From: Pseudomonas fortuita
GTDB taxonomy: Bacteria > Pseudomonadota > Gammaproteobacteria > Pseudomonadales > Pseudomonadaceae
Length of the DNA stretch: 64,000 bases
NCBI RefSeq assembly: GCF_026898135.2
Contig: NZ_CP114035.2
Coordinates: 1,591,501 to 1,655,500, forward strand
Reading direction: 5' to 3'
This document shows, piece by piece, positions 30,036-38,671 of the stretch; position 1 is the first letter of the stretch, and the number at the start of each line of letters is the position of its first letter. Under the pieces are notes generated by a model. It saw nothing but the letters and a program-made list of their open reading frames with translations, was not told the DNA's origin and did not search any database. The translations under genes were made by a program, and so were the position numbers.

Positions 30036-31582
30036 TGAGCTTCCCCAGCCTTCAACCCCGCCGGCAGCTTGCGGGTCAGCAACACTGCCACCATGCTCAC
30101 CGCCAACCCGATCCCGACAAAGTGGAAAGCATCGTTGTAGGCCATGATCATGGCCTGCTGATGGGTAATCTCGCTCAGCTTGCCCAGCGCTGCATTGTCA
30201 TTGCCCAGGCGCTCCGCCAGTTGCGCCAGCCGTTCTGCCACCTGTGGGTTGCTCGGCACTACCGATTCGCGCAGGTAATCGAAATACACCTTGGTCCGCG
30301 CATCCAGCAACGTGGCCAGCAAGGCGATACCAATCGCACCCCCCAGGTTACGCAGGATATTGAACAGGCTCGATGCCGACCCCGCATCCTGCGGCTGGAT
30401 GTAAGCCGTGGCGATAAGCGAAATGGTCACCATGATCATCGGCTGGCCCAGGGCGCGGATGATCTGGATCTGGTTGAATTGCGGCCCGGCAAAGTCCGGG
30501 TTCAGCACCCCCGAACCGAAACTGGCGGCGCCGAACAGGCAGAACCCCAAGGCGCACAACACTTTGGGTGACACCACCTTCATCAGTTGCGGCACCAACG
30601 GGATCAGGAACAGCTGCGGGACACCCATCCACATGATCACCTCGCCGATCTGCAGGGCGTTGTAACCCTGCACCTGCGCCAGGTACAGCGGCAACAGGTA
30701 GATTGACCCGTACAGGCCTACGCCCATGCCCAGGCTGGCGATGCTCGACAAGCCGAAGTTGCGGTTACCGAGAATGCGCAGGTTGATCAGCGGGTGCGGC
30801 TTGGAAAACTGCAGGATGACGAAGGTGATGAGGCTGATCAGGGCGATGCTGCCCAGGCCAACGATCAAGTTCGACTCCAGCCAGTCCTTGCGGTGGCCTT
30901 CTTCGAGAAACACCTGCAGGCAGCCCAACCCCAGGCCCAGGGTGACGATGCCTGCGTAATCGGTGCTTTTCAGCAGTTCCCAGTGCGCCTCTTTCTTCTC
31001 CAGCCCATACATCAGGCCGGCAATCATCACCAGGCCGGGCGGGATGTTGATGTAGAAGATGTACTCCCAGCCCCAGTTCTCGGTCAGCCAACCGCCCAGC
31101 GTGGGGCCGATGGAGGGGGCGAACGTGGCGGTCATGGCGAACATCGCCATGCCTTTGGCGCGGTGGTGTTCGGGCAGCTTGATCAGGGTAAGGGTAAACG
31201 CCAGCGGGATCAGTGCGCCGCCGGTAAAGCCTTGCAGGGCGCGGAACAGGATCATGCTCTCCAGGTTCCAGGCCATCGAGCACAGCAGTGACGACAACAG
31301 AAACCCTGCAGAAACCCACACCGCCAGGCGCCGCGCCGAGAGTAACTGCACCAGCCAGGCAGTCAGCGGGATCATGATGATTTCCGCCACCAGATACGAG
31401 GTGGAAATCCATGAGCCTTCCTCCAGCGTCGCTGACAGTGCGCCCTGGATGTCTTTCAGCGACGAATTGGTGATCTGGATATCCAGCACCGCCATGAACG
31501 CACCGAGCATCACGCTCATTACCGCGATCCAGTCGCGGCGGGTGGGCTCAGCGGTGGGCCGGAGCAATTGGTCACCGGCCAT
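30032..31582 (-). CDS. DHA2-family drug:H+ antiporter (EmrB-like)
   Basis: The 516-residue inner-membrane protein has about 14 hydrophobic helices and the DHA2 signatures LDIQITNSSLKDIQG in helix 1 and GWRWEYIFYINIPPG-like WGWEYIFYINIPPG near residue 170. Together with the membrane-fusion protein encoded just upstream, and presumably an outer-membrane channel elsewhere, it should export amphiphilic toxicants across both membranes. The two genes overlap by 11 bases, so they form one operon on the minus strand. No regulator lies beside them; the substrate is unknown. Confidence 0.92.
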   Translation of the reverse strand: MAGDQLLRPTAEPTRRDWIAVMSVMLGAFMAVLDIQITNSSLKDIQGALSATLEEGSWISTSYLVAEIIMIPLTAWLVQLLSARRLAVWVSAGFLLSSLLCSMAWNLESMILFRALQGFTGGALIPLAFTLTLIKLPEHHRAKGMAMFAMTATFAPSIGPTLGGWLTENWGWEYIFYINIPPGLVMIAGLMYGLEKKEAHWELLKSTDYAGIVTLGLGLGCLQVFLEEGHRKDWLESNLIVGLGSIALISLITFVILQFSKPHPLINLRILGNRNFGLSSIASLGMGVGLYGSIYLLPLYLAQVQGYNALQIGEVIMWMGVPQLFLIPLVPQLMKVVSPKVLCALGFCLFGAASFGSGVLNPDFAGPQFNQIQIIRALGQPMIMVTISLIATAYIQPQDAGSASSLFNILRNLGGAIGIALLATLLDARTKVYFDYLRESVVPSNPQVAERLAQLAERLGNDNAALGKLSEITHQQAMIMAYNDAFHFVGIGLAVSMVAVLLTRKLPAGLKAGEAH

Positions 31583-32627
31583 TGTGGCCTTCGCTTTCGC
31601 TGCGCAGGTCGACGGTGGCAGTCACCGACATGCCGGGGCGAATGCGCCCGTGCAGCGGGTTGTCGGCGCTGAAGGTGAGTTTCACCGGGATGCGCTGTAC
31701 CACCTTGGTGAAGTTGCCGGTGGCGTTGTCGGGTGGCAGCAGGCTGAATTGCGCGCCCGAGGCAGCGAAGACACTGTCGACCCGGCCTTCGATGGGGGTA
31801 TCCGGGTAGCTGTCGAACAGCAGCTCGGCGCGTTGCCCGGGCTGCATCCGGCCGATCTGGGTTTCCTTGAAGTTGGCCTGCACCCAGATGTCTTCGTCGG
31901 GCACGATCGACAGCAGGTAGGCGCCAGCCTGCACCACCTGGCCATTGCGCGCGTTGCGCTGGCCGATGGTGCCGCTGATCGGCGCGCGGATTTCGCAGCG
32001 GGTCAGGTTCAGTTCGGCCTGTGCCAGGTCGGCGCGGGCGTTGGCGATCTGTGCATCAAGGCGTTTGAGGTCGGCGTTCAGGGCGTTGACCTGCTGGCGC
32101 TGGCTTTGCAGGTCGGCGCGGGCTTTGTCGACCTGAGAGCCGGCGACATGGCTGTCCGCCGACAGGGTGGTGACCCGCTCTTCGGATATGAAGCCTGGCT
32201 TGCGCAGCTTTTCGGCACGGCTCAGGTCCACCCGCGAGCGCTCGAACGTGGCTTGGTTGGCTGCCACCTGCGCCTGCCCGGCGGCGATCAGGCTACCCTG
32301 CTGGGTCAGGCGGCTTTGCGCTTGCGCGTATTCTGCTTCGCGGGTAGCCAGGGTAGCGCGGGCGCGGTCAACCGCCAGCTCGAAGTCTGCTACTTCCAGG
32401 CGCACCAGCAGGTCACCTTTGTTGACATGCTGGTTGTCCTCGACCGGCACCGCCTCGATACGTGCGCCCAGCTGGCTGGAAATACGGGTGATCTCGCCCT
32501 GTACGTAGGCGTTGTCGGTACTCTCGTAGAAGCGGCCCTTGAAGTACCAGTGGGCCAGAAAGGCGAGGGCGATGATGGCCACCAGGGTGAAGAAGACCAG
32601 CAGGCGACGTTTGAGTTGGGCAGGCAT
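31572..32627 (-). CDS. HlyD/EmrA-family membrane fusion protein
   Basis: The 351-residue periplasmic adaptor has one N-terminal membrane helix (about 8-28), the motif STDNAYVQGEIT typical of EmrA, a lipoyl half-motif, a coiled-coil hairpin (about 90-200) and a barrel domain with APISGTIGQRNARNGQVV. It should bridge the antiporter to a TolC-like channel. The start was chosen at 32627 (MPAQLKRRLL). Further upstream extension is open but unlike the family. It is divergent from gltX with a 143-bp gap. Confidence 0.9.
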   Translation of the reverse strand: MPAQLKRRLLVFFTLVAIIALAFLAHWYFKGRFYESTDNAYVQGEITRISSQLGARIEAVPVEDNQHVNKGDLLVRLEVADFELAVDRARATLATREAEYAQAQSRLTQQGSLIAAGQAQVAANQATFERSRVDLSRAEKLRKPGFISEERVTTLSADSHVAGSQVDKARADLQSQRQQVNALNADLKRLDAQIANARADLAQAELNLTRCEIRAPISGTIGQRNARNGQVVQAGAYLLSIVPDEDIWVQANFKETQIGRMQPGQRAELLFDSYPDTPIEGRVDSVFAASGAQFSLLPPDNATGNFTKVVQRIPVKLTFSADNPLHGRIRPGMSVTATVDLRSESEGHNGR

Positions 32628-32770
32628 GGGCACTATCGTTCCAGAAATGTAAACAAATTTAACAGCGCTGCAGGGGCTGTCGACAAGTGACGTTCGCGCC
32701 ATTGCTGGAGCCCGGTGCCTGCCTCCTGCTAACATCCCGCCTTTGTTTCATCTTCAGTTCGAGACCTTCC

Positions 32771-34252
32771 ATGACCACCGTACGTACGCGTATCGCGCCA
32801 TCGCCTACCGGCGACCCCCATGTCGGCACTGCCTACATCGCCCTGTTCAACTACTGCTTTGCCAAGCAGCACGGCGGTGAGTTCATCCTGCGCATCGAAG
32901 ACACCGACCAGCTGCGCTCCACGCGCGAGTCGGAACAGCAGATCTTCGACGCCCTGCGCTGGCTCGGCATCGAATGGAACGAAGGCCCGGATGTGGGCGG
33001 CCCGCACGGCCCGTACCGGCAGAGCGAGCGTGGCGAGATCTACGCGAAGTATGCCAAGCAGCTGGTGGATGCCGGTCATGCCTTCTACTGCTTCTGCACC
33101 GCCGAAGAGCTGGAGCAGATGCGTGCCGAGCAACAGGCCCGCGGCGAAACCCCGCGCTACGACGGCCGCGCGCTGCTGTTGAGCGCCGAAGAAGTGCAGC
33201 GCCGCCTGGACGCCGGCGAGCCACATGTGATCCGCATGAAGGTGCCGAGCGAAGGTGTCTGCGTGGTACCGGACATGCTGCGTGGCGATGTCGAGATCCC
33301 ATGGGACCGCATGGACATGCAGGTGCTGATGAAGAACGACGGCCTGCCGACTTACTTCCTGGCCAACGTGGTGGACGACCACCTGATGGGCATCACCCAC
33401 GTACTGCGTGGCGAAGAGTGGCTGCCGTCGGCGCCCAAGCTGATCAAGTTGTACGAATACTTCGGCTGGGAGCAGCCCAAGCTGTGCTACATGCCGCTGC
33501 TGCGCAACCCGGACAAGTCCAAGCTGTCCAAACGCAAGAACCCGACCTCGGTGACCTTCTACGAGCGCATGGGCTTCATGCCTGAGGCGATGCTCAACTA
33601 CCTGGGCCGCATGGGCTGGTCGATGCCGGACGAGCGCGAGAAGTTCTCGCTGGACGAAATGGTCGAGCACTTCGACCTGTCGCGTATTTCGCTGGGTGGC
33701 CCGATCTTCGACATCGAGAAACTGTCCTGGCTCAACGGCCAGTGGTTGCGCGAACTGCCGGTCGAGGAATTCGCCACACGGCTGCAGAAGTGGGCATTCA
33801 ACAGCGACTACATGATGAAGATTGCCCCGCACGTGCAGGGCCGGGTCGAGACCTTCAGCCAGGTTGCCCCGCTGGGCGGGTTCTTCTTTGAAGGCGCGCT
33901 GAAACTGGATGCCAAGCTGTTCGAAAGCAAAAAACTGTCGGCCGACCAGGTGCGCCAGGTGATCCAGCTGATCCTGTGGAAGCTCGAAAGCCTGCGCCAG
34001 TGGGAAAAAGAGCGCATCACCGGCTGCATCCAGGCCGTGGTCGAGGCGCTGGAGCTGAAGTTGCGTGATGCGATGCCGCTGATGTTCGCCGCCATTACCG
34101 GCCAGGCCAGCTCGGTGTCGGTACTGGACGCCATGGAAATCCTCGGCCCCGACCTGACCCGCTATCGCCTGCGCCAGGCCTTGGACCTGCTGGGTGGCGT
34201 TTCGAAGAAAGAAAACAAAGAGTGGGAAAAGCTGCTGGCTTCTATCGCTTGA
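32771..34252 (+). CDS. gltX: Glutamyl-tRNA synthetase
   Basis: GltX charges tRNA-Glu, three copies of which lie 0.5-1 kb downstream. The 493-residue class I synthetase has the HIGH-type motif [13 protein letters not shown] (about 10-22) and the KMSKS-type LSKRKNP (about 254-260), with a helical C-terminal anticodon-binding domain. The start is ATG 32771, which begins [14 protein letters not shown]; the longer frame from 32687 includes divergent promoter DNA. The product looks full-length and discriminating. Confidence 0.97.
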   Translation: MTTVRTRIAPSPTGDPHVGTAYIALFNYCFAKQHGGEFILRIEDTDQLRSTRESEQQIFDALRWLGIEWNEGPDVGGPHGPYRQSERGEIYAKYAKQLVDAGHAFYCFCTAEELEQMRAEQQARGETPRYDGRALLLSAEEVQRRLDAGEPHVIRMKVPSEGVCVVPDMLRGDVEIPWDRMDMQVLMKNDGLPTYFLANVVDDHLMGITHVLRGEEWLPSAPKLIKLYEYFGWEQPKLCYMPLLRNPDKSKLSKRKNPTSVTFYERMGFMPEAMLNYLGRMGWSMPDEREKFSLDEMVEHFDLSRISLGGPIFDIEKLSWLNGQWLRELPVEEFATRLQKWAFNSDYMMKIAPHVQGRVETFSQVAPLGGFFFEGALKLDAKLFESKKLSADQVRQVIQLILWKLESLRQWEKERITGCIQAVVEALELKLRDAMPLMFAAITGQASSVSVLDAMEILGPDLTRYRLRQALDLLGGVSKKENKEWEKLLASIA

Positions 34253-34482
34253 CGGTGTTTTGAAAGCTGCCGCTGAACCGTGTAGTAGCAGCCGTGTGCC
34301 GCGAAAGGGCCGCAAAGCGGCCCCGATGATTTTGCTTCAAGGCGAAGATTGTGGGACCGCGCTGCGGTCCAATCGCGACACAAGGCCGCTCTTACAAGGG
34401 TTCGAGGGGGAGGTTTTGCTGGGGCAGGGCGGTAAGTGATTGTTATCTGTGAAAAAACTTTTGAATATTTTCAAAATTTCGT
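34253..34482. other. Gap between gltX and the tRNA promoter
   Basis: This interval holds REP-like inverted sequences (GCCGCGAAAGGGCCGCAAAGCGGCCCC and GACACAAGGCCGCTCTTAC, 34295-34400) followed by an AT-rich stretch that serves as an UP-like region for the tRNA promoter. No gene is seen. Confidence 0.7.
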
Positions 34483-34511
34483 TTGACAGCCCTGCAATCC
34501 GATCTTAATAT
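34483..34511 (+). promoter_or_regulatory. Stable-RNA promoter of the Ala-Glu tRNA array
   Basis: A consensus -35 TTGACA (34483-34488), a 17-bp spacer and TAATAT (34506-34511) are preceded by A/T tracts (AAAAAACTTTTGAATATTTTC) resembling an UP element. They are followed by a GC-rich discriminator GCGCCCCG, a feature of promoters under stringent ppGpp control. Confidence 0.85.
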
Positions 34512-34586
34512 GCGCCCCGTCCACAGCGATGAACGAAAACGAATCGTCAGGCACCCAGCCAGCGGTTCAGTTCAAAGCGACATTGT

Positions 34587-34662
34587 GGGGCTATAGCTCA
34601 GCTGGGAGAGCGCCTGCATGGCATGCAGGAGGTCAGCGGTTCGATCCCGCTTAGCTCCACCA
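34587..34662 (+). tRNA. tRNA-Ala (GGC), copy 1
   Basis: The 76-nt cloverleaf has acceptor GGGGCTA, anticodon loop ATGGCAT (GGC), T-arm GGTTCGATCC and an encoded CCA. It is identical to copies 2 and 3. Confidence 0.97.
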
Positions 34663-34734
34663 AATTCCGCTTGTCAGTCAAGGCTGGCAAGCAAGACCGG
34701 GTCCAGCAACCAGGTCTTGAAGGTAAGAAGGTTC

Positions 34735-34810
34735 GTCCCCTTCGTCTAGTGGCCTAGGACACCGCCCTTTCACGGCGGTAACAGGGGTTCGAGTCCCCTA
34801 GGGGACGCCA
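34735..34810 (+). tRNA. tRNA-Glu (TTC), copy 1
   Basis: The 76-nt cloverleaf has acceptor GTCCCCT, anticodon loop CTTTCAC (TTC), T-arm GGTTCGAGTCC and an encoded CCA. It lies 72 nt after the first tRNA-Ala, a longer spacer than in pairs 2 and 3. Confidence 0.97.
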
Positions 34811-34862
34811 GTTTTACACAAGCGATGGTGCACTTGTCGCTGGGCCGCGAGGCTAGAAATCT

Positions 34863-34938
34863 GGGGCTATAGCTCAGCTGGGAGAGCGCCTGCATGGCAT
34901 GCAGGAGGTCAGCGGTTCGATCCCGCTTAGCTCCACCA
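34863..34938 (+). tRNA. tRNA-Ala (GGC), copy 2
   Basis: Sequence identical to copy 1. The spacer to tRNA-Glu copy 2 is 42 nt. Confidence 0.97.
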
Positions 34939-34980
34939 ATTTTGCCGCGGTTCGCGTAAGCGGATCGGCACGAAGGTTAC

Positions 34981-35056
34981 GTCCCCTTCGTCTAGTGGCC
35001 TAGGACACCGCCCTTTCACGGCGGTAACAGGGGTTCGAGTCCCCTAGGGGACGCCA
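34981..35056 (+). tRNA. tRNA-Glu (TTC), copy 2
   Basis: Sequence identical to copy 1. It is followed within 25 bases by a hairpin and T-run. Confidence 0.97.
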
Positions 35057-35078
35057 CTTTTTCCTGCGTTTTGCAGGG

Positions 35079-35117
35079 CTTAAAAAGGCTCGTCGATTAT
35101 TGATGAGCCTTTTGTTT
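35079..35117 (+). terminator. Terminator inside the tRNA array
   Basis: AAAAAGGCTC ... GATGAGCCTTTT has arms of about 8 bases and ends in a T-rich run. It lies between tRNA-Glu copy 2 and tRNA-Ala copy 3 and is a diverged twin of the terminator at 35338-35374. Confidence 0.75.
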
Positions 35118-35118
35118 C

Positions 35119-35194
35119 GGGGCTATAGCTCAGCTGGGAGAGCGCCTGCATGGCATGCAGGAGGTCAGCGGTTCGATCCCGCTTAGCTCCACCA
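35119..35194 (+). tRNA. tRNA-Ala (GGC), copy 3
   Basis: Sequence identical to copies 1 and 2. Its 5' end begins 2 bases after the T-rich end of the upstream terminator. Confidence 0.97.
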
Positions 35195-35236
35195 TTTCTG
35201 CCAGGGTTCACGTAAGTGGATCTTCGCGAAGGTTAC

Positions 35237-35312
35237 GTCCCCTTCGTCTAGTGGCCTAGGACACCGCCCTTTCACGGCGGTAACAGGGGTTCGAGTCCCC
35301 TAGGGGACGCCA
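35237..35312 (+). tRNA. tRNA-Glu (TTC), copy 3
   Basis: Sequence identical to the other copies. The 42-nt spacer to tRNA-Ala copy 3 matches that of pair 2 in length and shares GTAAG and GAAGGTTAC. Confidence 0.97.
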
Positions 35313-35337
35313 CATTTACCCGCGTTTTGCGGGATTT

Positions 35338-35374
35338 TAAAGGCTCATTCGCTTATTGAATGGGCCTTTTGTTT
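35338..35374 (+). terminator. Terminator ending the Ala-Glu tRNA array
   Basis: AAAGGCTCATTC ... GAATGGGCCTTTTG followed by T residues. It is similar in sequence to the internal terminator at 35079. Confidence 0.85.
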
Positions 35375-35429
35375 TTTCTCCCTTCCGAAAAATCGCAGCT
35401 GACCAGCGGCGTAAAATTTTGCTTGCCAA

Positions 35430-35467
35430 AAAATATGATATCCATAATATTTCAAGCATCATATTTT
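35430..35467. promoter_or_regulatory. Candidate operator of the adjacent TetR gene
   Basis: Perfect 10-bp inverted arms AAAATATGAT (35430-35439) and ATCATATTTT (35458-35467) lie 18 bp apart in AT-rich DNA and end 17 bases before the tetR ATG. The overlap with the promoter region suggests autorepression. Confidence 0.6.
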
Positions 35468-35483
35468 GAATGGCGGATGCCTG

Positions 35484-36023
35484 ATGAGCGACAAGAAGAG
35501 CAGAACCCGCGAACGCATCCTGGAAGCAGCGCGCAGTGCGCTGATCCAGCACGGCCCGGCTGAGCCCAGCGTTAGCCAGGTGATGGGGGCGGCAGGCCTG
35601 ACCGTCGGTGGTTTCTATGCCCACTTTGACAGCAAGGACGAGCTGATGCTCGAAGCGTTTCGCCAGCTGCTGGGTGAGCGCCGCGCCTTGCTCGCCCAGA
35701 TCGACCCCAGCCTCGATGGTGCAGGGCGGCGGGCGCTGGCCAGTGCCTTTTACCTGTCGCGCAAGCACCGGGATGCCGAAGTGCACGCTTGCCCGCTGCC
35801 CAACTCGCTGGGCGAGATGCAGCGCCTGCCAGAGGCGTTCCGCGAGGTATTGGCTGAGCACATCGAGCTGATGACTGCCGCCATGGTCGACCGGCCTGAA
35901 GATGCCGACAAGGCCCTGGCTGATCTGGCGCTCATGGTTGGCGGCCTTGCCCTGGCCCGTGCCTTGGGTACCAGTGAACTTTCTGACCGTATTCTGCGCG
36001 CCGCCAAATCGGCGGTGCTTTAA
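35484..36023 (+). CDS. TetR-family transcriptional regulator
   Basis: The 179-residue protein starts MSDKKSRTRERILEAAR, with the helix-turn-helix VSQVMGAAGLTVGGFYAHF (about 32-50). It contains CPLPNSLGEMQRLPE, so one cysteine sits in the ligand domain. The start was set at ATG 35484; the frame is open 18 bases further. It is cotranscribed with the alpha/beta hydrolase 9 bases downstream, which it may regulate. The same pair is recalled near gltX in P. aeruginosa. Confidence 0.88.
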   Translation: MSDKKSRTRERILEAARSALIQHGPAEPSVSQVMGAAGLTVGGFYAHFDSKDELMLEAFRQLLGERRALLAQIDPSLDGAGRRALASAFYLSRKHRDAEVHACPLPNSLGEMQRLPEAFREVLAEHIELMTAAMVDRPEDADKALADLALMVGGLALARALGTSELSDRILRAAKSAVL

Positions 36024-36032
36024 CCCTGGAGC

Positions 36033-36872
36033 ATGGCGATGACTACCCTGAGCTGGATTCGTGGTGTCAATGGCACCCTGGGCCGGCTGGCCCCTGAGCA
36101 TGTCGCGGGCAAGATGCGCCGTGCCTTCATGACCCCGCGCAACCTGCCACCTAGGGAATGGGAGTTGCCCGCGCTGGCCAGCGCCGAACGCATCACCCTG
36201 CGCTTCGGCTTGTCTGCCTTGCGCTGGGACAAAGGGCCGACCGTGTTGCTGATGCATGGTTGGGAAGGGCGCCCGACCCAGTTTGCCGCTTTGATCGAGA
36301 CCTTGGTCCAGGCCGGGCACACGGTGGTGTCGCTGGAAGGGCCGGGCCATGGCCGTTCGCCGGGCGAGCAGGCAAATGTGGTGCTGTTTGCCCGGGCACT
36401 GCTGGAGGCCGCTGCAGAGCTGCCGCCGCTGCGTGCGGTCATTGGCCACTCGATGGGGGGTGCCAGTGTGCTGCTGGCGCTGCAGATGGGGTTGCGCACG
36501 GAAGCGGCTGTGAGCATTGCTGCCCCGGCGCGGCTGCTGGGCGTGTTGCGTGGCTTTGCTCATCGCCTGGGGATGCCGGCGCGGGCGCGGGCGGCTTTCA
36601 TACGCCAGGTGGAGCGGGACGTGGGCATGCAGATTGCGCGGCTGGATGTGACCGGTTACCAGCTTGAGCTTCCGGGGTTGGTGGTGCATGCCGCCGATGA
36701 CGCCCTCGTGGCCGCCGATGAAGCCCAGGTCATTCATAAGGCCTGGTTCGATAGCCGTTTGCTGATGTTGGAGGAGGGCGGCCACCAGCGGGTGCTGGCC
36801 GACCCGCGGCTGAGTGTGGCCGTGCTCGAATTGCTGGCCCGGGCTGACGAGCCAGCGCGGCAAACCGCCTGA
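36033..36872 (+). CDS. Alpha/beta hydrolase
   Basis: The 279-residue protein carries the oxyanion motif MHGWEGRPTQF, the nucleophile elbow GHSMGG (about 138), the acid in HAADDALV and the histidine in EGGHQRVL. The catalytic triad is therefore complete, and no signal peptide is seen. Substrate class (ester, lactone, peroxide) cannot be read from the sequence. It is paired with the TetR regulator and probably controlled by it. A REP doublet follows. Confidence 0.87.
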   Translation: MAMTTLSWIRGVNGTLGRLAPEHVAGKMRRAFMTPRNLPPREWELPALASAERITLRFGLSALRWDKGPTVLLMHGWEGRPTQFAALIETLVQAGHTVVSLEGPGHGRSPGEQANVVLFARALLEAAAELPPLRAVIGHSMGGASVLLALQMGLRTEAAVSIAAPARLLGVLRGFAHRLGMPARARAAFIRQVERDVGMQIARLDVTGYQLELPGLVVHAADDALVAADEAQVIHKAWFDSRLLMLEEGGHQRVLADPRLSVAVLELLARADEPARQTA

Positions 36873-36884
36873 TGGTGTTGCCTG

Positions 36885-36985
36885 TGCTGGCCTCATTGCC
36901 GGCAAGCCAGCTCCCACAGGTACGGCGCAAACCTGGAGTCCTGCGCGGTTTTTGTGGGAGCTGGCTTGCCGGCGATGAGGCCGGT
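36885..36985. repeat. REP doublet
   Basis: Opposed copies GGCCTCATTGCCGGCAAGCC... and ...GGCTTGCCGGCGATGAGGCC form an inverted repeat of about 100 bp between the hydrolase and thioesterase genes. Confidence 0.85.
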
Positions 36986-37057
36986 AAATCTTGCGCAGGG
37001 GCTGGACATTGCCCTGCAGGTCGCTGCTAAATCGCCTTTTGTGCCAAGGAAGCGAAC

Positions 37058-37492
37058 ATGAGCTGGGACCTGGCAACACCCTTCGTCATCGACCTGCGCG
37101 TCAGCAGCGAGGACATCGACGGCCTTGGTCATGCCAACAACGCGGTCTACGTCACGTGGCTGGAGCGTTGCGCCTGGCGCCACTCCCAGCGCCTGGGGCT
37201 GGACCTGGCGGAGTATCGGCGCCTGGATCGGGCGATGGCGGTGGTGCGTCACGAAATCGATTACCTGGCCGCCGCCTACGAGGACGACGAGCTGCAACTG
37301 GCCACCTGGATCATCGACTGGGATCAGCGCCTGCGCATGACCCGGCGCTTTCAGCTCAAGCGCCCGCGTGACGGCGTAACCCTGCTGCGTGCGCACACCA
37401 CCTTTGCCTGCATCGAGCTGTCCAGCGGCAAGCCCAGGCGCATGCCGGCGGAATTCGTAGATGGCTACGGTCCGGCGCTGATCGGCACCTGA
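37058..37492 (+). CDS. Hotdog-fold acyl-CoA thioesterase (4HBT family)
   Basis: The 144-residue protein has the 4-hydroxybenzoyl-CoA thioesterase signature [17 protein letters not shown] (about 20-36), with the catalytic aspartate region, and an ERCAWRHS helix. Such YbgC-like proteins hydrolyse acyl-CoA or acyl-ACP in the cytoplasm. The natural substrate is unknown. It precedes dusC by 50 bases. Confidence 0.88.
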   Translation: MSWDLATPFVIDLRVSSEDIDGLGHANNAVYVTWLERCAWRHSQRLGLDLAEYRRLDRAMAVVRHEIDYLAAAYEDDELQLATWIIDWDQRLRMTRRFQLKRPRDGVTLLRAHTTFACIELSSGKPRRMPAEFVDGYGPALIGT

Positions 37493-37542
37493 ATCGTCGA
37501 CAATTTTTGTTAGACTGCCGGCTTTTTCACCGAGACCCCGAC

Positions 37543-38514
37543 ATGCAAATTGCCCTGGCCCCCATGGAGGGGCTGGTTGACAACATCCTGCGCGACGTAT
37601 TGACCCGCGTAGGCGGTATCGACTGGTGCGTCACTGAGTTCATTCGCGTGTGCGACCGCCTGCTGCCGCCGTCCTCGTTCGACAAGCTGGCGCCCGAGCT
37701 GCGCCAGGGCGCGCGTACGGCTGCGGGGGTGCCCATGCGCGTGCAGTTGCTGGGGTCGGACCCGGTGTGCCTGGCGGAAAACGCGGCGCTGGCCTGTGAG
37801 CTGGGTGCGCCAGTGATCGACCTGAACTTCGGCTGCCCGGCCAAGACCGTGAACAAGTCACGTGGCGGTGCCGTGCTGCTCAAAGAGCCGGAGTTGCTGC
37901 ACGCCATCGTGCGGGAGGTGCGCCGCGCAGTGCCGGCGCATATCCCGGTAACCTCGAAGATGCGCCTGGGTTTCGACAGCCCCGACGGCGCGCTTGAGTG
38001 TGCCACGGCATTGGCAGAGGGGGGCTCGGCGCATCTGGTGGTGCATGCGCGGACCAAGGTCGAGGGCTACAAGCCGCCGGCGCACTGGGAATGGGTGGCG
38101 CGGGTGCAGGATGTGGTCAAGGTACCGGTGTTCGCCAATGGCGAGATCTGGACTGTTGATGACTGGCGGCGGTGCCGTGAGGTCAGCGGGGCCGAGGACA
38201 TCATGCTGGGCCGTGGCCTGGTATCGCGCCCGGACCTGGGTCTGCAGATTGCCGCAGCCCATGATGGGCGGGACTATCAGCCGATGAGCTGGGATGACCT
38301 GCTGCCGTTGTTGCGCGAGTTCTGGCGTCAGGCCCAGGCCAAACTGTCACCGCGTTATGCACCGGGGCGGATGAAGCAATGGCTGGCCATGCTGACCCGC
38401 AGTTACCCCGAAGCGGTGGTGCTGTTTGCCGAGTTGCGCCGGGAAGATGACTGCGCGCGGATCAGCCGGTTGCTGGGGGTTGAGGTGCAGGCTTTGGAGG
38501 CCTGTGTTGCCTGA
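37543..38514 (+). CDS. dusC: tRNA-dihydrouridine(16) synthase
   Basis: DusC uses FMN and NADPH to reduce U16 in the tRNA D-loop. The 323-residue product begins [14 protein letters not shown], has the catalytic-cysteine motif [15 protein letters not shown] (about 95-109, the DusC subtype form) and [11 protein letters not shown] with FMN contacts. The start is ATG 37543; the longer frame from 37507 adds residues unlike the family. It probably modifies the tRNAs encoded a few kb upstream, among others. Confidence 0.94.
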   Translation: MQIALAPMEGLVDNILRDVLTRVGGIDWCVTEFIRVCDRLLPPSSFDKLAPELRQGARTAAGVPMRVQLLGSDPVCLAENAALACELGAPVIDLNFGCPAKTVNKSRGGAVLLKEPELLHAIVREVRRAVPAHIPVTSKMRLGFDSPDGALECATALAEGGSAHLVVHARTKVEGYKPPAHWEWVARVQDVVKVPVFANGEIWTVDDWRRCREVSGAEDIMLGRGLVSRPDLGLQIAAAHDGRDYQPMSWDDLLPLLREFWRQAQAKLSPRYAPGRMKQWLAMLTRSYPEAVVLFAELRREDDCARISRLLGVEVQALEACVA

Positions 38515-38581
38515 GCTGGCCTCTTCGCTGGCATGCCCGCGAAAAGGGCTACACCGATTTCAAATTTTTTTATCATTGCCC

Positions 38582-38609
38582 CTTGAAAGCTTTTCCCTCG
38601 GCCATATCT
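38582..38609 (+). promoter_or_regulatory. Sigma-32 heat-shock promoter of the small heat-shock gene
   Basis: CTTGAAA (38582-38588), a 13-base spacer and CCATATCT (38602-38609) match the sigma-32 consensus (CTTGAAA, 11-16 bp, CCCATnT) closely. The predicted start is near 38615. Confidence 0.82.
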
Positions 38610-38612
38610 TTT

Positions 38613-38671
38613 GAGTACGCGATGCCGAAGTCGGGTCGCGTAATGACTTACTTGCTGAATCTCAGGAGTTT
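38613..38671 (+). promoter_or_regulatory. ROSE-like RNA thermometer in the small heat-shock gene leader
   Basis: The leader has a hairpin with perfect arms TACGCGA (38616-38622) and TCGCGTA (38636-38642). It is followed by CTTGCT (38651-38656) facing the ribosome site AGGAG (38664-38668) in a short second hairpin. The U(U/C)GCU motif opposite the ribosome site defines ROSE elements, which melt on heating; such elements are known before ibpA in Pseudomonas. Confidence 0.75.

Noticed and set aside
34694..34734. A small RNA in the spacer between tRNA-Ala and tRNA-Glu copy 1
   Set aside because: The extra 30 bases have no promoter or terminator of their own and are expected to be trimmed from the tRNA precursor.
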